In this document: piece after piece, positions 16,221-23,501 of the stretch | Numbering within the stretch: position 1 is the stretch's first letter | Layout of the letters: every line of letters starts with the position of its first letter | NCBI GenBank assembly: GCA_035495855.1 | Contig: DATJFD010000035.1 | Coordinates: forward strand, 1 to 47,089 | DNA length: 47,089 nucleotides | Origin: JAHFIW01 sp035495855 | GTDB lineage: Bacteria; Patescibacteriota; Patescibacteriia; SG8-24 | Direction of reading: 5' to 3' | Notes under the pieces: model-generated | Databases searched by the model: none | What the model was told of the DNA's origin: nothing | The model's input: only the letters and a program-made list of their open reading frames with translations | Program-made: the position numbers and the translations under genes

Positions 16221-17302
16221 GCTTCAGACGTTTTTTCCTGTTCCTGCTCCTCATCGGAGCGACCGTCTACGCGTACTACTGGTACGTGCGCGGCATCAAC
16301 CTTCTCCTGGGCCAGGACCAGGTCGAGCTTCCCCCGTATTCCATCGCCCAGCGCATCCCGCCGAAGAACGCGCCGTCGACCAACGCGGGCAAGCCCGCCG
16401 AACCTCCCAAGCCCGCGGGGCAGGAGTACGAATGGACCCTCGCCGCGCCGATGCCGACGCCGCGCGTCAACGTCGCCTCCGCCGCGATAGGTTCGAAGGT
16501 CTACGTCATCGGCGGCCTCGACGGTTTCGCGCGCACGATGTCCACGGTCGAGGTCTTCGATACCAAGACCAACGCGTGGACGAAGGCGCGTTCGCTGCCC
16601 AAGCCCGTCCATCACGCCGCCGCCGCGGCGGCGGGCGGGAAGATCTACGTTTTCGGGGGGCTGACCGGCCTCGCGGCCACGCCGACCGACGCGCTGTACA
16701 TCTACGACCCCGACAAGGACGGATGGTCCCGCGGCAAGGACCTGCCTGACGCCGTGGGCGCCGCCGCGGTCGTCGCCGTCGACGGCAAGATCCACTTGCT
16801 GGGCGGCAAGAGCCTCGGTTCGGACGTCGATACGCATTACGTCTACGACATCGCGGCCAACACCTGGGATTCGCTCCCCGAGATGGTCGCCGGCCGGGAG
16901 CAGTTCGGCGCGGCCATCGTCGGGCGCAAGCTGTTCGTGTTCGGCGGAAGCCAGGGCGGCGTGCTCTACAACACCGACCAGGTCGACGTCTTCGACCTCG
17001 ACCGCTCGGCCTGGGACCCGGCCGCGGCGATGCCGCTCAAGCGCAGCGATTTCACCCTGCTCCAGCAGGGCGACAAGGTCTTCCTGTTCGGCGGCGAAGG
17101 CCCGACCGCGACGTTCGACCAGGTGGACGTCTACGACGCCAAGACGGACCGCTGGACCACGCTCAAGGAGAGGATGCCCAGCGCGCGGCACGGCATGGGG
17201 GGCGCGATGATCGACGGGTCGTTCTTCCTCGTCGGCGGCGGCAAGCGCTCGGGGATCTCGGTCACCGATCTCAACGAGGTCATGAGCCCGATGAACCGGT
17301 AA
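16217..17302 (+). CDS. Membrane-anchored Kelch-repeat propeller protein
   Basis: 361 residues. The start is ATG 16217, with AAGGAGGA just upstream. The first 25 residues (FRRFFLFLLLIGATVYAYYWYV) form an N-terminal anchor, followed by a Pro/Lys-rich linker and six Kelch blades. Each blade has a YVIGG-like strand: KVYVIGGLDG, KIYVFGGLTG, KIHLLGGKSL, KLFVFGGSQG, KVFLFGGEGP and SFFLVGGGKR, with typical W residues after each (NAWTKA, DGWSRG, NTWDSL, SAWDPA, DRWTTL). A six-bladed beta-propeller outside the membrane is expected, likely binding a protein or glycan. It is coupled to the TPR gene. Confidence 0.85.
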   Translation: MSFRRFFLFLLLIGATVYAYYWYVRGINLLLGQDQVELPPYSIAQRIPPKNAPSTNAGKPAEPPKPAGQEYEWTLAAPMPTPRVNVASAAIGSKVYVIGGLDGFARTMSTVEVFDTKTNAWTKARSLPKPVHHAAAAAAGGKIYVFGGLTGLAATPTDALYIYDPDKDGWSRGKDLPDAVGAAAVVAVDGKIHLLGGKSLGSDVDTHYVYDIAANTWDSLPEMVAGREQFGAAIVGRKLFVFGGSQGGVLYNTDQVDVFDLDRSAWDPAAAMPLKRSDFTLLQQGDKVFLFGGEGPTATFDQVDVYDAKTDRWTTLKERMPSARHGMGGAMIDGSFFLVGGGKRSGISVTDLNEVMSPMNR

Positions 17303-17369
17303 GCGAGCCGCGAGCGCCGAGCTGCGAGCTTCAAGCTCGAAACTCGAAGCTCAAAGCTCGAAGCTCGCC
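17303..17369. repeat. Short-unit arms (AAGCTCGAAGCTC type)
   Basis: GAGCTGCGAGCTTCAAGCTC followed by several GAAGCTC copies fills the whole gap between the Kelch stop and the xseA ATG. It is the same family as 5526-5611 and 36647-36720. Confidence 0.7.
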
Positions 17370-18548
17370 ATGAACGTCTTCTCCGTCTCCCAGTTCGTCG
17401 AGTTCCTGAACACCGCGCTCGCCACGGCCGTGTTCCCCGAAGGCGTGGTCATCGAGGGCGAGGTCGTGGAGTACCGCGTTTCCCAGCAGAAGTGGATCTG
17501 GTTCAAGCTGAAGGACGAGTCCGCGGTCGCGGAATGCTTCGCGACGGTCTGGCAGCTGCGGCAGCCGCTCGAGGACGGCATGATGGTCCGCGCTTACGGC
17601 GTGCCGAAGGTCCACCCGAAGAGCGGCAAGTTCTCGGTCACCATCGAACGCGTCGAGCTGGTGGGGGAGGGAGCGCTGCGCCGCGCCTTCGAGCTGATGC
17701 GCAGGAAGCTGGAGGCCGAAGGCCTCTTCGACCTCGGCCGCAAGCGCGCCATCCCGCGCTTCCCCGAGCGCATCGGGCTCATCGCCTCCAAGGAATCGGC
17801 GGCGTACGGCGATTTTATGCGCATCCTCAAGAACCGCTGGGGCGGGATGGAGATCAAGCTCATCGACGTGGCCGTGCAGGGACGCGACGCGGTCGCGGAG
17901 ATCACCGCGGCGTTCCGCTGGTTCAACGACAACTCCCGCGCCGTCGACGTCCTGGTGCTCACGCGCGGCGGGGGCTCGATGGAGGACCTGCAGGCCTTCA
18001 ACTCCGAAGAGGTCGCCCGCGCGGTGTTCTCCTCGGCCGTCCCCGTCGTCGTCGGCGTCGGCCATGAGCGCGACGAGACGCTCGCCGATTACGCCGCCGA
18101 CGTCCGCGCCTCCACGCCGACGAACGCGGCCGAGCGGCTCGTGCCCGACCGCCGGGAGGTGCTCTCGCGGCTCGAAGGCGCGGTCCGCGGCATGGATTCC
18201 TCCATGCGCGCGGCGCTCTCCGGCAGGGCGCACCAGGTGGACGCGCTCGCGGGCCGCATCGAGGCGCACGCGCGCCATCGCATCGACGAGTTCCGCCATC
18301 TGCTGAAGGACTTCGGCCACCGCTTCGACCGCTTCGCCGCGGCGGTGCGCGAAAGGTCCCAGGCTTGCGACGCGATCGGACGGCTTCTGGCAACGCTCGA
18401 CCCGCGCCGGCCGCTCGAGAAAGGCTACGCCATCGTTCGGGGGCCGGACGGCATCGTGAAGGACGCCGCCGCCGTGGACGCGGGCGCGACGCTGGAGATA
18501 CAATTGCGGAAAGGAAGGCTCGGCGCCAAAGCGACCGGAAGAACGTAA
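17370..18548 (+). CDS. xseA: Exodeoxyribonuclease VII large subunit
   Basis: 392 residues. An N-terminal OB-fold (VVIEGEVVEYRVSQQKWIWFKLKD) precedes the catalytic core, with IGLIASKESAAYGDFMRIL, VLVLTRGGGSMEDLQAFNSEEVARAVF and VGVGHERDETLADYAADVRASTPTNAAE, the classic XseA signature containing the conserved Asp and His residues. A coiled-coil region follows (about 260-340), then the C-terminal PLEKGYAIVRGPDGI strand motif. With XseB it degrades single-stranded DNA from both ends. It is somewhat shorter than the E. coli protein (456), with a shorter coiled coil. xseB lies 85 bp downstream across a repeat. Confidence 0.95.
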   Translation: MNVFSVSQFVEFLNTALATAVFPEGVVIEGEVVEYRVSQQKWIWFKLKDESAVAECFATVWQLRQPLEDGMMVRAYGVPKVHPKSGKFSVTIERVELVGEGALRRAFELMRRKLEAEGLFDLGRKRAIPRFPERIGLIASKESAAYGDFMRILKNRWGGMEIKLIDVAVQGRDAVAEITAAFRWFNDNSRAVDVLVLTRGGGSMEDLQAFNSEEVARAVFSSAVPVVVGVGHERDETLADYAADVRASTPTNAAERLVPDRREVLSRLEGAVRGMDSSMRAALSGRAHQVDALAGRIEAHARHRIDEFRHLLKDFGHRFDRFAAAVRERSQACDAIGRLLATLDPRRPLEKGYAIVRGPDGIVKDAAAVDAGATLEIQLRKGRLGAKATGRT

Positions 18549-18555
18549 GGGCGTC

Positions 18556-18633
18556 TTCCGTTCACCGTTTTCCGTTTTCGGGTCCGACCGAAAACCGCAA
18601 ACGGCAAACGGTGAACCGAAAACCCCCCAACCC
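18556..18633. repeat. Short-unit arms (CCGTTTTCGG type)
   Basis: CCGTTCACCGTTTTCCG on the left and GAAAACCGCAAACGG with CGGTGAACCGAAAACC on the right form a long imperfect inverted repeat between xseA and xseB. The same word family recurs at 30226-30313 and 44735-44768. Here the pyrimidine arm comes first, opposite to most junctions. Confidence 0.7.
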
Positions 18634-18897
18634 ATGCCCAGACCCAAACCCGACACTAAGGACAAAGCCGAGGACTTCGGCGCCGCCTACAAGGAGCTCG
18701 AGGCCATCATCGAATGGTTCGAGCGCGAGGACGTCGACCTGGAGGAAGGCCTCAAGAAGTTCGAACGCGGCCTGCAGCTCGCCAAAGGCTGCAAGGCCCG
18801 GCTCAAGGAGGTCGAGAACCGCGTGACCGAGATCAAGGCGCGTTTCGGCGAGCTCGAGGCCGGCGACGACGAAGCCGATCAGGGCGCCCTCCTGTGA
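18634..18897 (+). CDS. xseB: Exodeoxyribonuclease VII small subunit
   Basis: 87 residues, normal for XseB. The helical core FGAAYKELEAIIEWFEREDVDLEEGLKKFERGLQLAKGCKARLKEVENRVTEI matches the family, including the DVDLEEGL motif. It is an all-helical protein that assembles along the XseA coiled coil and is needed for nuclease activity. An acidic C-terminal tail (EAGDDEADQGALL) is slightly longer than usual. Its position after xseA supports the call. Confidence 0.93.
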   Translation: MPRPKPDTKDKAEDFGAAYKELEAIIEWFEREDVDLEEGLKKFERGLQLAKGCKARLKEVENRVTEIKARFGELEAGDDEADQGALL

Positions 18898-18918
18898 TTC
18901 GGCGAGGCTGCAGGAACG

Positions 18919-18927
18919 TGCTATAAT
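18919..18927 (+). promoter_or_regulatory. Extended -10 promoter (TGC TATAAT)
   Basis: A perfect TATAAT at 18922-18927 with an upstream TGC. The start codon is 10 bp beyond, so the message would have a leader of about 3 nt. Confidence 0.65.
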
Positions 18928-18936
18928 GAACGAGAT

Positions 18937-19686
18937 ATGAAGATCCCCGTCACCCAGAACACGCTCCTGCGGCTTATTTGCGTTACCGTGGGCTCCACGG
19001 CCTTCGCGCTCGTCGTCCCGGTCGGCGGCGATCCGTACGCGGGCAGCCTGCAGCTGGGGCTCATCATCTTCATGGCCATCACGCTCGCCGTCCTCATCTC
19101 CGAGGCCGCCATGCGCAGGCAGAAGCTGTTCGAGGCCGTCCGGATGGAGCTCAACAAGATCCGCCGCATCTACCATCTCGCCAAGAACCTCGCGGCCGCC
19201 GACGGCAAGTTCCGGACCTGGTTCACGGACATGCACGGGTACGTCTACGAGTACCTCACGTCCTTCGCGGGCAAGGATTTCGACGCCTACGACGGCCTCA
19301 ACGCCTCGTTCCGCAAACTGAGCTACCATATCTACACCATCCCCGAGATCACGACCGCGAAGGAGGAGGCGCTGTTCAAGGACCTCCTGCGCACCACCGC
19401 GACGGTGGCCGAGTCGCGCCAGCAGATCAAGGAGCTGTGGGACAGCCGCCTCTCCGCCTACGGCTGGACCGTGGTGCTGCTCATGACGCTCGGCTTCGTC
19501 GTCGCGACGACGCTCGCGATGGGGGAGACGAACGCCTCGCGCCTCGCGGGCGGCATGCTCATCGGCGCGGCACTGCTCACCGTCGACCTGCTCTGGGAGA
19601 CCGACACGCTCGCCGGAGAGAAGAAGCTGATGGCCAAGCGCTACGTCGATAACCTCGGCCGCCTCGAGCTCGGCCGCCGCGACTGA
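18937..19686 (+). CDS. Four-helix membrane protein of unknown function
   Basis: 249 residues. Two hydrophobic segments near the N-terminus (LLRLICVTVGSTAFALVVPV and LGLIIFMAITLAVLIS) and two near the C-terminus (GWTVVLLMTLGFVVATTLAM and LAGGMLIGAALLTVDLLW) flank a soluble, helical, charged centre of about 110 residues. The layout resembles DUF4239/bestrophin-like membrane proteins, but I cannot assign the family. Its own strong -10 box and nearly leaderless start separate it from xseB. A 46-codon reading frame starts two bases after its stop. Confidence 0.65.
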   Translation: MKIPVTQNTLLRLICVTVGSTAFALVVPVGGDPYAGSLQLGLIIFMAITLAVLISEAAMRRQKLFEAVRMELNKIRRIYHLAKNLAAADGKFRTWFTDMHGYVYEYLTSFAGKDFDAYDGLNASFRKLSYHIYTIPEITTAKEEALFKDLLRTTATVAESRQQIKELWDSRLSAYGWTVVLLMTLGFVVATTLAMGETNASRLAGGMLIGAALLTVDLLWETDTLAGEKKLMAKRYVDNLGRLELGRRD

Positions 19687-19688
19687 CT

Positions 19689-19829
19689 ATGAAGAACCAC
19701 GCCAGCGGCCACGGACGGAAGGGGAACGCGGGCTATCGGACGCCCAGCACTTTCCGGTTCGAGAGCCAGAAAAGGACGCGCGACCAGCAGATCAAGAACA
19801 AGTTCACGAAACCCAAAGACCGGTCGTGA
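19689..19829 (+). CDS. Small basic protein (46 residues), hypothetical
   Basis: An open reading frame starting two bases after the preceding stop and ending just before a strong terminator. The product is hydrophilic, rich in Lys, Arg, Asn and Gln (MKNHASGHGRKGNAGYRTPS at the N-terminus, QIKNKFTKPKDRS at the C-terminus), with no Cys or hydrophobic segment. It could be a nucleic-acid-binding or ribosome-associated peptide. The tight spacing and in-frame position before the terminator are the support; no family is recognised. Confidence 0.5.
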   Translation: MKNHASGHGRKGNAGYRTPSTFRFESQKRTRDQQIKNKFTKPKDRS

Positions 19830-19837
19830 CGCCTCGG

Positions 19838-19859
19838 CCCCGGCCGGGGTATTTTTTTT
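19838..19859 (+). terminator. Intrinsic terminator
   Basis: CCCCGGCCGGGG hairpin followed by TATTTTTTTT. Confidence 0.85.
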
Positions 19860-19880
19860 GAAGCGCTTACACGCAAGACC

Positions 19881-20573
19881 ATGCCCCACTCCCAGGAAAC
19901 GGTCGTCCTCTCGCTCGGCGGTTCGCTCATCGCGCCCAAGGAAGGCATCGACGTCGCCTTCCTGAAGAAGTTCTCGGACCTCATCCGGCGCCACGTGCGC
20001 AAGGGGCGGCGTTTCGTGATCATCTGCGGCGGCGGGACGACCGCGCGCGAGTACCAGCGCGCCGCGGCGAAGGTCACGAAGCTCACGCGCGACGACCTCG
20101 ACTGGCTCGGCATCCACGCGACGCGGCTCAACGCGCATTTGCTGCGCACCGTCTTTCGCGGCCTGGCGCACCCGCGCATCATCACGGACCCGCACGAGGA
20201 CATGCCCTCGCGCCGGCCGGTGGTCATCGGCGCCGGCTGGCGGCCGGGCTGCTCGACCGACTATGACGCCGTGCTGCTCGCGCGCCGCTACGATGCTTCG
20301 CGGCTCATCAACCTCTCGAACATCGCCTACGTCTACGACAAGGACCCGCGCGTCCACAAGGACGCCGTGGCGTTCCCGTCGCTCACCTGGAAGGAGTTCC
20401 GCAAGCGCTTCGGCAGCCGTTGGGACCCGGGGCTGAGCAGCCCGTTCGATCCGGTCGCGTCCAAGGAGGCGGAGCGGCTGGGGTTGTCCGTGATCATCGC
20501 CGAAGGCCGCGACCTGCCGAACCTGGAACGCATGCTCGAGGGCAAGCCGTTCAAGGGGACTTTGGTGGGATAG
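19881..20573 (+). CDS. pyrH: UMP kinase, archaeal-type
   Basis: 230 residues of the amino-acid kinase superfamily. Motifs are VVLSLGGSLIAP (phosphate-binding Gly loop), FVIICGGGTTAREYQRA, WLGIHATRLNAHLLRTVF, VVIGAGWRPGCSTDYDAVLLA and LINLSNIAYVYDKDPRVHKD. The YVYDKDPR segment and GCSTD motif are closest to the archaeal PyrH subfamily rather than typical bacterial UMP kinases, judged from memory of the families. It makes UDP from UMP and ATP. No Shine-Dalgarno site is obvious, and the promoter is not clear between the upstream terminator and the ATG. Confidence 0.88.
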   Translation: MPHSQETVVLSLGGSLIAPKEGIDVAFLKKFSDLIRRHVRKGRRFVIICGGGTTAREYQRAAAKVTKLTRDDLDWLGIHATRLNAHLLRTVFRGLAHPRIITDPHEDMPSRRPVVIGAGWRPGCSTDYDAVLLARRYDASRLINLSNIAYVYDKDPRVHKDAVAFPSLTWKEFRKRFGSRWDPGLSSPFDPVASKEAERLGLSVIIAEGRDLPNLERMLEGKPFKGTLVG

Positions 20574-20703
20574 AACGAAAGAACAGAGGGCAGAGAACAG
20601 AGGTGAGAGGAGTGCGAGATGTTCAAAAAACGCCCTGCGCAAGCAGGGCGTTTTAGGATGCCTATTCCTCTAAGCTTTGTCCTCTGTCCTCTGTCCTTTT
20701 TTT
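20574..20703. repeat. Short-unit arms around a hairpin (AGAACAGAGG type)
   Basis: Purine arm AACGAAAGAACAGAGGGCAG follows the stop. After the 20627-20654 hairpin comes the pyrimidine arm with TGTCCTCTGTCCTCTGTCC. The two arms are complementary over most of their length. Confidence 0.75.
20627..20654 (+). terminator. Intrinsic terminator inside a short-unit junction
   Basis: AAAACGCCCTGC, loop GCAA, GCAGGGCGTTTT. The T-run is short (four), but the stem is strong and the flanking arms extend it. Confidence 0.7.
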
Positions 20704-20706
20704 ACA

Positions 20707-20736
20707 TTGACGAAAGCCGTCCTGATTTGGTATGAA
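20707..20736 (+). promoter_or_regulatory. Promoter of the anchored protein at 20746
   Basis: TTGACG (20707-20712), 18 bp, TATGAA (20731-20736) preceded by TGG. The ATG is 10 bp from the -10 box, another nearly leaderless start. Confidence 0.6.
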
Positions 20737-20745
20737 ATCGTCCAT

Positions 20746-21189
20746 ATGGCGCTCAAAGAGAAACTCACCATGTCGGTCGTGCCGATCGCGCTCGCCGTCG
20801 CGATCCTCGCCGTGATGGGCCTCATCGTCACGCGTGACGACCGCAGGCTTAGCGCGCGCAAGGAGGACACGCCCCCGCGCATCGAGTTCACCTGGAGCCC
20901 CGCGGGCCCGGTCTCGCTCAGGGAAATGAAGGGTTTCCTGACGATCAACGACGACTACGGCATCGACTTCACGACGTACAGGATGCGGCTGCCGGAGCTC
21001 GACAAGACCCTGGACATGCCGATCGACGGGCTCATCGGCAAGGACTATGAGCAGCCGATCTCGTTCTCCCTCCTCGCCGACAATCCCAAGCTCGCCGGCC
21101 ACGACCGTCTGACGGTCGAGATCTCGGTGGCCGACGACCGCGGCCAGAAGTCGACGCTCACGCGCGTCATCATGCTGAAGACCAACTGA
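20746..21189 (+). CDS. Single-pass membrane protein with beta-rich extracytoplasmic domain
   Basis: 147 residues. The start is the ATG just after a readable promoter; upstream in-frame codons belong to the repeat. Residues of about 9-28 (MSVVPIALAVAILAVMGLIV) form one membrane segment. The remaining 115 residues alternate polar and hydrophobic residues as in an Ig-like beta sandwich (RIEFTWSPAGPVSLREMKGF, YGIDFTTYRMRL, LTVEISVADDRGQKSTLTRV). It resembles the Ig-like portion of DUF4175-type proteins, but this is tentative. No enzyme motif is seen. Confidence 0.65.
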   Translation: MALKEKLTMSVVPIALAVAILAVMGLIVTRDDRRLSARKEDTPPRIEFTWSPAGPVSLREMKGFLTINDDYGIDFTTYRMRLPELDKTLDMPIDGLIGKDYEQPISFSLLADNPKLAGHDRLTVEISVADDRGQKSTLTRVIMLKTN

Positions 21190-21290
21190 AGAAAGACGAC
21201 GGACTACGGACGCCAGAGGACGGTTTGCAGCGGGCGAAAGCCCGCTCTTCTGTTGTCCGTGGTCCGTGAGCTGTCGTCCGTCCGGCGGCC
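21190..21290. repeat. Short-unit arms around a terminator (GACGGACTACGGACG type)
   Basis: AGACGACGGACTACGGACGC on the left, and TGTCCGTGGTCCGTG with CTGTCGTCCGTCCGG on the right, are inverted variants of one word, enclosing the 21229-21252 terminator. Confidence 0.7.
21229..21252 (+). terminator. Intrinsic terminator
   Basis: AGCGGGC, loop GAAA, GCCCGCT, then CTTCTGTT. The T-run is interrupted. Confidence 0.6.
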
Positions 21291-21300
21291 CCTCCCAGGA

Positions 21301-21329
21301 TTGTCCCGTCCGCGCGGATGGTGTATGAT
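21301..21329 (+). promoter_or_regulatory. Promoter of the CHRD-like exported protein
   Basis: TTGTCC (21301-21306), exactly 17 bp, TATGAT (21324-21329). Unlike several others, it leaves a leader of about 45 nt that is AT-rich. Confidence 0.65.
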
Positions 21330-21380
21330 GCCCCTGAAAGGTCGATTGAACAATAATTCATACACTTAATCCGCACATTT

Positions 21381-22157
21381 ATGCACATGCGAAAGACCAT
21401 CGCCATCGCCTCGGCGGCATCGCTGCTCCTGGCCATGGCCATGCCCGCGCTCGCGGACGAGGACCACATGATGAAGCCCTCCTCCGTGAGGGTCGAGCTC
21501 AAGACCATCGGCGATTCTGGCGAGTCCGGCAGCGCCATGCTCACGCGCGAGGACGGCGGTACCAGGGTCGTCGTGACGCTCTCCGGAGAACCCTCCGGCG
21601 CGTCGCAGCCGGCGCACTTCCACAACGGTTCCTGCGCCGATCTCGGCGGCGTGAAGTGGGCCCTCAACGACATCGTGAACGGCGCATCGAACACGAAGCT
21701 CGACATCAGCCTCGACACGCTGCTCGGCAGCCTCCCGCTCGCGCTCAACACGCACAAGTCCGCCACCGAGATGGCCGTGAACATGGCCTGCGGCGACGTG
21801 AAGAAGCCCGAAACGGAAGGCAGGCCGGTCTTCGACGGCTCCTGCATGGCCGCCGCGACCGACAAGCGCGAGCCCGCGCTCGCCGACGCCTACAACGCCG
21901 AGAACACCGCCATCGTCGCGGCGCTGAACGCCCGCAAGACGGCGCTTCATGACGCCTGGCTCAAGCCGACCTTCACGGAGCGGCACCAGGCGCTCCGCCA
22001 GGCCTGGAAGGATTGGCGCGCGGCCGCGAAGAAGGCCCGCCAGGACTTCCGCAAGGCCCGCCATGAGGCTTGGAAGCAGTTCTACGCCGACCGCAAGGCC
22101 TGCCTCCTGAAGGACAGGGGCAACGACAACGGCACGGAAGGCGACGACCAGGACTAG
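21381..22157 (+). CDS. Secreted CHRD-like protein with charged helical tail
   Basis: 258 residues (start 21381 or the ATG at 21387). Cleavable signal peptide: MRKTIAIASAASLLLAMAMPALA. Residues of about 36-140 resemble a CHRD domain, a beta fold seen in chordin and in bacterial exported proteins: TRVVVTLSGEPSGASQPAHF, HNGSCADLGGVKWALND and LALNTHKSATEMAVNMACGD. The last 90 residues form a highly charged helix rich in Arg, Lys, Ala and Trp (RQAWKDWRAAAKKARQDFRK) ending in an acidic tail. It could bind anionic polymers or DNA at the surface; the function is not known. Confidence 0.72.
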   Translation: MHMRKTIAIASAASLLLAMAMPALADEDHMMKPSSVRVELKTIGDSGESGSAMLTREDGGTRVVVTLSGEPSGASQPAHFHNGSCADLGGVKWALNDIVNGASNTKLDISLDTLLGSLPLALNTHKSATEMAVNMACGDVKKPETEGRPVFDGSCMAAATDKREPALADAYNAENTAIVAALNARKTALHDAWLKPTFTERHQALRQAWKDWRAAAKKARQDFRKARHEAWKQFYADRKACLLKDRGNDNGTEGDDQD

Positions 22158-22173
22158 AGTACGCGACCTGCCG

Positions 22174-22205
22174 AAACCGTCCCGCAGCATTGCGGGGCGG
22201 TTTTT
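22174..22205 (+). terminator. Intrinsic terminator
   Basis: AACCGTCCCGCA, loop GCAT, TGCGGGGCGGTT plus TTT, with one G-T wobble in the stem. Confidence 0.85.
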
Positions 22206-22215
22206 GGTCCCGAAC

Positions 22216-22244
22216 TTGACGGTCCGCGGCCTCTGCCGTATCCT
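22216..22244 (+). promoter_or_regulatory. Promoter of the rplJ-rplL operon
   Basis: TTGACG (22216-22221), 17 bp, TATCCT (22239-22244). The start site would be about 22251, just before the L10 leader. Confidence 0.75.
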
Positions 22245-22257
22245 GTGGACACAACCG

Positions 22258-22357
22258 AATCGCCGAAGACAATGGGTCCTGAACGGTTAAGCCCCGCGCG
22301 TGCGGGGGCCCATCGAGGTAGAAACCCCGGAGCGCCATCGGCGCCCATTGTCTGCGG
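22258..22357 (+). ncRNA. Ribosomal protein L10 leader (autoregulatory mRNA element)
   Basis: The sequence fits the L10 leader found upstream of rplJ in bacteria. AGACAATGGG (22267-22276) pairs with CCCATTGTCT (22344-22353), enclosing GGTTAAGCCCC, a GC-rich hairpin (CCCCGCGCGTGCGGGG) and CATCGAGGTAGAAACCCCGG. The UUAAG and GAGGU parts match the kink-turn-like region bound by L10(L12)4. Binding is expected to repress the operon when L10 is in excess. Confidence 0.85.
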
Positions 22358-22377
22358 TCATTCACGCAGATTTTTTT
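22351..22377 (+). terminator. Attenuator terminator in the rplJ leader
   Basis: TCTGCG (22351-22356), 8-nt loop, CGCAGA (22365-22370), then seven T. The 5' strand shares 22351-22353 with the closing stem of the L10 leader, so the two structures compete at their edge. Confidence 0.7.
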
Positions 22378-22443
22378 ATCCCCTCGGGGATCCTTAAAGG
22401 TCGATCAGGAGGAAAAAGGCACCTACACACCGTACGTCACGTT

Positions 22444-22971
22444 ATGGCCAAGACCAGGTCACGAAAGGAATCGGAGATCAAGGAGTTCGTCGAGGGCCTT
22501 AAGAACGCCAAGTCCGTGGTCTTCGCGGACCTCTCGGCGCTCAAGGTCAACGACGCCTCTTCGTTCCGCCGGACCGCCAAGAAGGAAGACGTCTCGATCA
22601 GCACGGCCAAGAAGACGCTCCTGCGCATCGCGCTCAAGGAAGCGGGCATCACGGCCGTCGATCCCAAGGCCCTCGGCGGCAGCGTTTCGATGCTCTTCGG
22701 CATGGGCGACGCGGTCGCTCCGGCCAAGGTGCTCGAGGCCTTCCGCAAGGACCACGACAACGTGAAGGTCCTCGCAGGCCTCCTCGACGGGCAGCTCATG
22801 TCCGTGGAGCAGGTCAAGGCGCTCGCCAAGCTCCCGTCCAAGCAGGAGCTCATCGGCCAGCTCGTCGGCACGCTCAACGCGCCCATCTCGGGCTTCGTCA
22901 ACGTGCTCGCCGGCAACCTGCGCGGTCTCGTCACCGTGCTGGGAGCGATCAAGGACGCGAAAACCGCTTAA
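22444..22971 (+). CDS. rplJ: 50S ribosomal protein L10
   Basis: 175 residues beginning MAKTRSRKESEIKEFVEGL. Typical L10 features follow: AKSVVFADLSALKVNDASSFRR, a Lys-rich KKTLLRIALKEAG segment, and the C-terminal SKQELIGQLVGTLNAPISGFVNVLAGNLRGLVTVLGAI that merges into the L12-binding helix. It anchors L12 dimers to the ribosomal stalk. The only strong Shine-Dalgarno match (AGGAGG at 22407-22412) is about 31 nt upstream of this ATG, with no ATG, GTG or TTG start codon in frame between, so initiation may depend on leader folding. Confidence 0.95.
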   Translation: MAKTRSRKESEIKEFVEGLKNAKSVVFADLSALKVNDASSFRRTAKKEDVSISTAKKTLLRIALKEAGITAVDPKALGGSVSMLFGMGDAVAPAKVLEAFRKDHDNVKVLAGLLDGQLMSVEQVKALAKLPSKQELIGQLVGTLNAPISGFVNVLAGNLRGLVTVLGAIKDAKTA

Positions 22972-22992
22972 TACCACGCATTACCTACGACT

Positions 22993-23397
22993 ATGTCTGA
23001 GATGAAGAACGTTGAGGTCCCGGCCAAGTTCAAGGACCTCGTTGAATCCGTCGAGAAGATGACCGTCCTCGACCTCGCCGAGCTCGTGAAGCTCCTCGAG
23101 GACAAGTTCGGCGTTTCCGCCGCCGCCCCGGCCATGATGATGGCCGCCCCGGGCGCCGCCGCCGGCGCCGCGCCGGCCGAAGAGAAGACCTCGTTCAACG
23201 TCGAGCTCGCCGAGTCCGGCGCGAACAAGATCGGCGTGATCAAGGTCCTCCGCGAGATCACCCAGCTCGGCCTCAAGGAGGCCAAGGACCTCGTCGATGC
23301 CGCCCCGAAGATGGTGAAGGAAGGCGTCTCGAAGGCCGATGCCGACATGATGAAGAAGAAGCTCGAAGAGGCCGGCGCCAAGGTCAACCTGAAGTAA
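22993..23397 (+). CDS. rplL: 50S ribosomal protein L7/L12
   Basis: 134 residues. The N-terminal dimerisation helices (FKDLVESVEKMTVLDLAELVKLLEDKFGV), an Ala/Met/Gly hinge (APAMMMAAPGAAAGAAPAEE) and the C-terminal factor-binding domain (NKIGVIKVLREITQLGLKEAKDLVDAAP, ending KKLEEAGAKVNLK) are all present. It recruits translation GTPases to the ribosome. It is co-transcribed with rplJ 21 bp upstream and followed by a strong terminator. Confidence 0.97.
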   Translation: MSEMKNVEVPAKFKDLVESVEKMTVLDLAELVKLLEDKFGVSAAAPAMMMAAPGAAAGAAPAEEKTSFNVELAESGANKIGVIKVLREITQLGLKEAKDLVDAAPKMVKEGVSKADADMMKKKLEEAGAKVNLK

Positions 23398-23406
23398 GCG
23401 CAAGCC

Positions 23407-23437
23407 AAAAAAGACCGCCGCAAGGCGGTCTTTTTTT
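23407..23437 (+). terminator. Intrinsic terminator of rplJL
   Basis: AAGACCGCC, loop GCAA, GGCGGTCTT followed by T residues. Confidence 0.9.
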
Positions 23438-23501
23438 ACCTTTCGGCTTATTATGGCCGCCCGCCCGAGCATCGCATGGCCGCCGCGGCTCGCCTTGTAT
23501 G

